Source: Burkholderia sp. SRS-46 (lineage in GTDB: Bacteria; Pseudomonadota; Gammaproteobacteria; Burkholderiales; Burkholderiaceae). Taken from it: 64,000 nucleotides of DNA. Of the stretch, positions 61,012-64,000 are shown one piece after another. Position numbers and translations under genes: made by a program. The stretch is taken from the NCBI RefSeq assembly GCF_004343775.1, contig NZ_PTXL01000005.1, positions 372,001 to 436,000 of the forward strand, written 5' to 3'. The notes below the pieces were generated by a model. The model searched no databases. It had not been told where the DNA came from and saw nothing but the letters and a program-made list of their open reading frames with translations. Positions within the stretch are counted from its first letter, which is position 1. Each line of letters starts with the position of its first letter.

Positions 61012-61763
61012 GCGCGCGTGCCACGCGTGCGCGTGAAGGTCGGTCTCATTGATTTTCAGTCGCGCTCAAGGGCAAGCGGCAGGTCGGCGAACCGCGCGCT
61101 TCCGGCCTTGCCCGCCTCGGCGACCTTGAACGACGTGGCAGAAACAGCGCTTCGGGCCAAATCGCGGATTCGGAGCGTCTGCCGCCACCGAACCCGATCG
61201 TCACTCAAGTTGCCGCGCCCGGCGGGTATCTCGGGGTATCGCCTCGCTCCGTTCGGCGCCTCTGCGACTTTCGACACGCGTGATGCAAGCGAGGCGCATT
61301 TTAAATGTGCTTGCACGCGTCTTCCCGACACGTCACACCTTCATCCGGGGCCTGGTCGGCCATTCCGACCAAGCAAGACGTCACGCGGTGCGCTAGCCGC
61401 CGGGGCCGAGCCGCCATCGCTTCACTGCCGAATGCGGCCACCGAGCGGTCGAGATTCGCAGACGCTACGCGTGCACGGGTTCCGTGGCCGTGCACTTCGC
61501 TCGCGCCGGTGCGACGCGCGCTGCGCTCAACGCACCCGTGAAATTGTGAAATCCGTTTTACAAAAAAGATTTAAAGCGACGGATTTTGCTATTTCGTACA
61601 AGTACGAATAATTCGAGTGGATGTTTTAAAAATCGTCCTATTTTGTGATGCGATCGAGTCACCGAAAATGGTGTCAGTGGAATTGATCTTCCACGTGTCG
61701 AATTTCGATCAATTCATCGTAATTCGATTTCAGAAACGCAATCTTTTAAATAGAGATCACTCG
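61012..61763. other. Intergenic region between the two fimbrial units
   Basis: About 750 bases without a credible gene; the open frames here lack ribosome sites and family features. The last 220 bases (from about 61545) become AT-rich and contain a pair of RcsB-like boxes in front of the alpha-pilin gene. Confidence 0.55.
61594..61669 (+). promoter_or_regulatory. RcsB-like paired boxes and -10, alpha-pilin promoter
   Basis: TCGTACAAGTACGA (61594-61607, perfect 6-2-6 dyad) and TAAAAATCGTCCTA (61627-61640) start 33 bp apart. A GAAAAT hexamer (61664-61669) follows after 23 bp, and the ATG is 94 bp beyond, almost identical in layout to the type 1-like pilin promoter. Confidence 0.62.
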
Positions 61764-62312
61764 ATGAAACTCAGCAAACTCGTTCTGGCTCTCGGCATGA
61801 CCACCGCACTGTTCGGCATGGCGCAAACGGCGCAAGCAGAATCGGTGTCGAAGAAGATCACGCTGACCGCGCAAATCAACGACGGCATTTTCGTGTCGAA
61901 GCCGGACGGCTCGACGTGGTACGGCACGGAAGAACTCGAAGCAAACGACTACACGCAGACGAAGTTCTCGAAGTCGCTGCCGATCCGCGTGTGGACGAAG
62001 AACCCCGACTTCAACGTTTCGCTGGCCCAGCCGCTGAAGCTGTCGAGCGGCCGGTACGAAATGGCGAACGCCAAGGTCGCGTTGACGAGCAACGCGGGCG
62101 ACTCCGAAGTCAAGTTCGGCGCGGTCCAGAAGATCACGCAGATCACCGCGGGTAACGGCGGCTACGACGAGATCCACAACCTGAAGATCAACGTCGACGC
62201 GCCGACGCAGGTCGGCACCGTGAGCACCAACGGCAGTTACAGCGGCGATCTGGTGATGCTGTTCGAGCCGGTCGCAGCCACCGCGCCCGAAGAAAAGAAA
62301 ACGGGCTCGTAA
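61764..62312 (+). CDS. Alpha-fimbrial (CS1/cable-type) major pilin
   Basis: This 182-residue pilin has a Sec signal (residues 1-25, ending QTAQA-ES). The mature protein VSKKITLTAQINDGIFVSKP lacks the disulfide of type 1 pilins (no cysteine at all), as in CfaB/CooA/CblA-type subunits, and contains GSTWYGTEELEANDYTQTKF and SKSLPIRVWTKNPDFNVSLA. GAGAT precedes the ATG at 61764; the longer frame upstream overlaps the promoter. It is followed by a CS1-type usher, fitting the cbl-like order pilin-usher. Confidence 0.9.
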   Translation: MKLSKLVLALGMTTALFGMAQTAQAESVSKKITLTAQINDGIFVSKPDGSTWYGTEELEANDYTQTKFSKSLPIRVWTKNPDFNVSLAQPLKLSSGRYEMANAKVALTSNAGDSEVKFGAVQKITQITAGNGGYDEIHNLKINVDAPTQVGTVSTNGSYSGDLVMLFEPVAATAPEEKKTGS

Positions 62313-62323
62313 CTAGCCCATTC

Positions 62324-62353
62324 CGAAGCCTCGACTCGTTCGGGGCTTCGTTT
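62324..62353 (+). terminator. Stem-loop between alpha pilin and usher genes
   Basis: CGAAGCC (62324-62330) pairs with GGCTTCG (62344-62350), followed by TTT. It lies 12 bp after the pilin stop and probably attenuates usher expression or protects pilin mRNA. Confidence 0.6.
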
Positions 62354-62421
62354 CCTGCATCACATCAGCAAAGAGTTCTCGCCTGTTGATCTAAATCCCG
62401 TCCAATTCAAAAGAAATTTGC

Positions 62422-64000
62422 GTGTTCGCCTATCAAGCCCCTTTCCGTTTCAACAAGCTGTGGTTGGGTGCGTTTCTTTTTGTTTCGTCGCACTCGTTCG
62501 CAGAGGTCAAGGTATCGTACGGGGTACCTGAAGGGTTCAGCGCGGCCGAAATGGACGATAGCGCGAACTATGTCGCTACCTTCAATGGAAGAACCCTTCC
62601 CGGGTTCATCAGCTATTCGTCAACGGCTGCGTCGCTCGAGTTCGACGCGGCCAAGTATGCGGCAAACGGCATCTCGCCGGACGACGTCGACACGATCCGC
62701 AACGTCATCGCCCGGCTCGATTACAAACGGTGCAGCAAGGGCTGCGACGTGGAAATCGCCGGGTACTACGTTACCGTCGACAAGCTGAAGCGGTCGATTT
62801 CGATCCGCGATTCGCGCGAAGACTTCATTGCGCCGCCGACGGCTTTCGGCCTGGTCAACAATCAGTCCGTGGATTTTCGCGCGTCGTCCGACGGCTATCG
62901 CGCCGTCAATGTGAACGGCAACACCTGGATCGGGTTGCCGTCGCGCAGCTTCGGCTACATGAGCTGGTATGCGAACCGCACCGAAGCGCGCGGCCTGAGC
63001 AGCGGCTCGCACGGGCTGTCGTCGTATTACCTGCAAAAGAACTTTGCCAAGACGTACGTGCGGGCGGGCAAGCAGAACAGCATCGACTACGCGTCGGGAT
63101 CGGTCAGCACGCTGCTGTCGCCGAGTTTCGACCAGTTCGTGACGTTCGGCAGCCAGAGCAACCTGCAGGTCGACCGCAACGCGGGCTCGCTGGTCATGTA
63201 CGCGACGGCGGAAGGGAACTACGAGTTCTACCGCAACGGCCGTCTCATCATGAAGCGGCCGGCCGTTCTCGGCCGCAACGAAATCGGGTTCGCCGATCTG
63301 CCGGGCGGCTACTACTCGGTGCAGGTTCGCCTGATCGATCGAAACGGCAATGTGGTCACGCAGGAAATCCGCGAGATCAACAACGTCAACTTCGGCGCGG
63401 CGAGCGGCAATGCATGGCATTTCACCGTCGGCAAGGAGATGAGCGAGCAGGGCGGCTTCCTCATGGAAGCGGCCATGAGCCGGAACTTCAGACAGTTCTA
63501 CATGAACGCGTCGACGCTCGTCGGCCGTGGCGGAGACTGGGCGGCCGAAGTCAACGTGACGCGCCCCATGAAGCTGGGCGACATCGATATCACGCCGACG
63601 CTCGGCGTGCTGGCCGGCGACCGGAAAGCCGGCGGCTACGCCACCCTCTCGATGGCGAGCGAGGCGCTCGGCAGCCTCTCGGCGAGCCGCTACCTGAACA
63701 ACGACGTATCGCGGTTCTATGCGGGCTCGTCGAGCACCAGTGTCTCGTACAGCCGCAACGTGCGTGGCACGATCGTCGGCTACAACTACCAGAAATCGGG
63801 CTTCGGCGAGACGCACCAGGCCGAGGTGCGCTGGAACTACCGCCCGAACGGCTTGTGGTCGACGTTTGCGCTGGGTGTCCAGAAAGGCAGCTTCAGCCGG
63901 ACCAGCGGCGGCTATGGCGTGTATTTCAACATGACCATGCAGCTCGAAAAGACTCAAGCGAGCTTCAGCGCCGCGCGGTCGGGCGGGCAGACGCAGTTGA
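62422..64000 (+). CDS. CS1/cable-type (alpha family) fimbrial usher, 5' part only
   Basis: This open frame starts at GTG 62422 and runs off the window (526 codons). It has a signal (about residues 1-28, ending SSHSFA-EV) and a mature start VKVSYGVPEGFSAAEMDDSA. It contains FGLVNNQSVDFRASSDGYRA, AYMSW-like barrel strands and NYEFYRNGRLIMKRPAVLGR with EIGFADLPGGYYSVQVRLID, the plug region of CooC/CfaC/CblC ushers, which are unrelated in sequence to FimD. It assembles the cysteine-free pilin encoded just before. A cognate chaperone is not seen upstream and may lie beyond the window. Confidence 0.9.
   Translation, partial: MFAYQAPFRFNKLWLGAFLFVSSHSFAEVKVSYGVPEGFSAAEMDDSANYVATFNGRTLPGFISYSSTAASLEFDAAKYAANGISPDDVDTIRNVIARLDYKRCSKGCDVEIAGYYVTVDKLKRSISIRDSREDFIAPPTAFGLVNNQSVDFRASSDGYRAVNVNGNTWIGLPSRSFGYMSWYANRTEARGLSSGSHGLSSYYLQKNFAKTYVRAGKQNSIDYASGSVSTLLSPSFDQFVTFGSQSNLQVDRNAGSLVMYATAEGNYEFYRNGRLIMKRPAVLGRNEIGFADLPGGYYSVQVRLIDRNGNVVTQEIREINNVNFGAASGNAWHFTVGKEMSEQGGFLMEAAMSRNFRQFYMNASTLVGRGGDWAAEVNVTRPMKLGDIDITPTLGVLAGDRKAGGYATLSMASEALGSLSASRYLNNDVSRFYAGSSSTSVSYSRNVRGTIVGYNYQKSGFGETHQAEVRWNYRPNGLWSTFALGVQKGSFSRTSGGYGVYFNMTMQLEKTQASFSAARSGGQTQL

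Noticed and set aside
61301-61611. Open frames in the gap between the two fimbrial units
   Set aside because: They lack ribosome sites, domains and plausible composition, and both strands are open over the same stretch.

Overview
The window is GC-rich, densely coded DNA of the kind seen in Burkholderia, most likely a member of the B. cepacia complex. This is inferred from codon use, from families such as the DUF2322 protein, the LysR-rich gene content and malate:quinone oxidoreductase, and above all from a fimbrial and signalling locus that resembles the B. cenocepacia cable-pilus (cbl) system. No rRNA, tRNA, CRISPR array or intact insertion sequence was recognised.

Positions 1-44,400 read as a mosaic of small metabolic and transport transcription units, many with a divergently transcribed regulator. 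In order they are: the 5' part of DNA polymerase II (polB); an AzgA-type purine permease; a lipoprotein; LysR, HAD-like and NDH-2 genes; a second LysR gene plus a LysR C-terminal fragment; an AraC regulator; an old-yellow-enzyme oxidoreductase with a divergent MerR regulator and a MerR-type promoter; an MFS/LysR pair; an Fsr-like MFS; an NmrA-like reductase; a BenE transporter; a fatty-acid desaturase; a PhnD-like protein; a zinc-ribbon/dbpA pair; mqo; an Lrp regulator divergent from an acetylpolyamine deacetylase, ornithine cyclodeaminase and Liv-type binding-protein cluster; MscS and an unusual Lgt-like/TlpA fusion; GNAT divergent from a MocR regulator; a Nudix protein; a cupin-SDR pair; AzlCD divergent from Lrp; and a flavin reductase to LysE operon.

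Positions 41,214-44,431 hold a compact signalling operon: a response regulator with an N-terminal BetR helix-turn-helix, a small periplasmic molybdopterin-fold protein, and a hybrid histidine kinase. It is followed by two lipoproteins (Sel1-repeat and CsgG-like).

Positions 46,874-64,000 form a surface-adhesion locus. An RcsC-like hybrid kinase, a 65-residue protein, an RcsB-like response regulator and a second hybrid kinase with a C-terminal Hpt domain precede two different chaperone-usher systems. These are a type 1-like set (a two-domain adhesin on the minus strand, then pilin, PapD-like chaperone and FimD-like usher) and an alpha (CS1/cable-type) set (pilin and the start of its usher, cut by the window end). 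The first kinase has a receiver that lost its phospho-acceptor aspartate and conserved lysine; the second kinase has a complete H-D-H chain and an in-frame hexanucleotide repeat in its linker.

The most striking non-coding signal is a 14-bp dyad (6-2-6, roughly TMGKWC-WW-GTMCTA) that has the length and layout of an RcsB/RcsAB box. It occurs as pairs 32-33 bp apart before the first kinase, the adhesin, the type 1-like pilin and the alpha pilin. In three of the four cases a -10-like hexamer lies 22-23 bp beyond the pair. This suggests that one phosphorelay controls both fimbrial systems and its own kinase.
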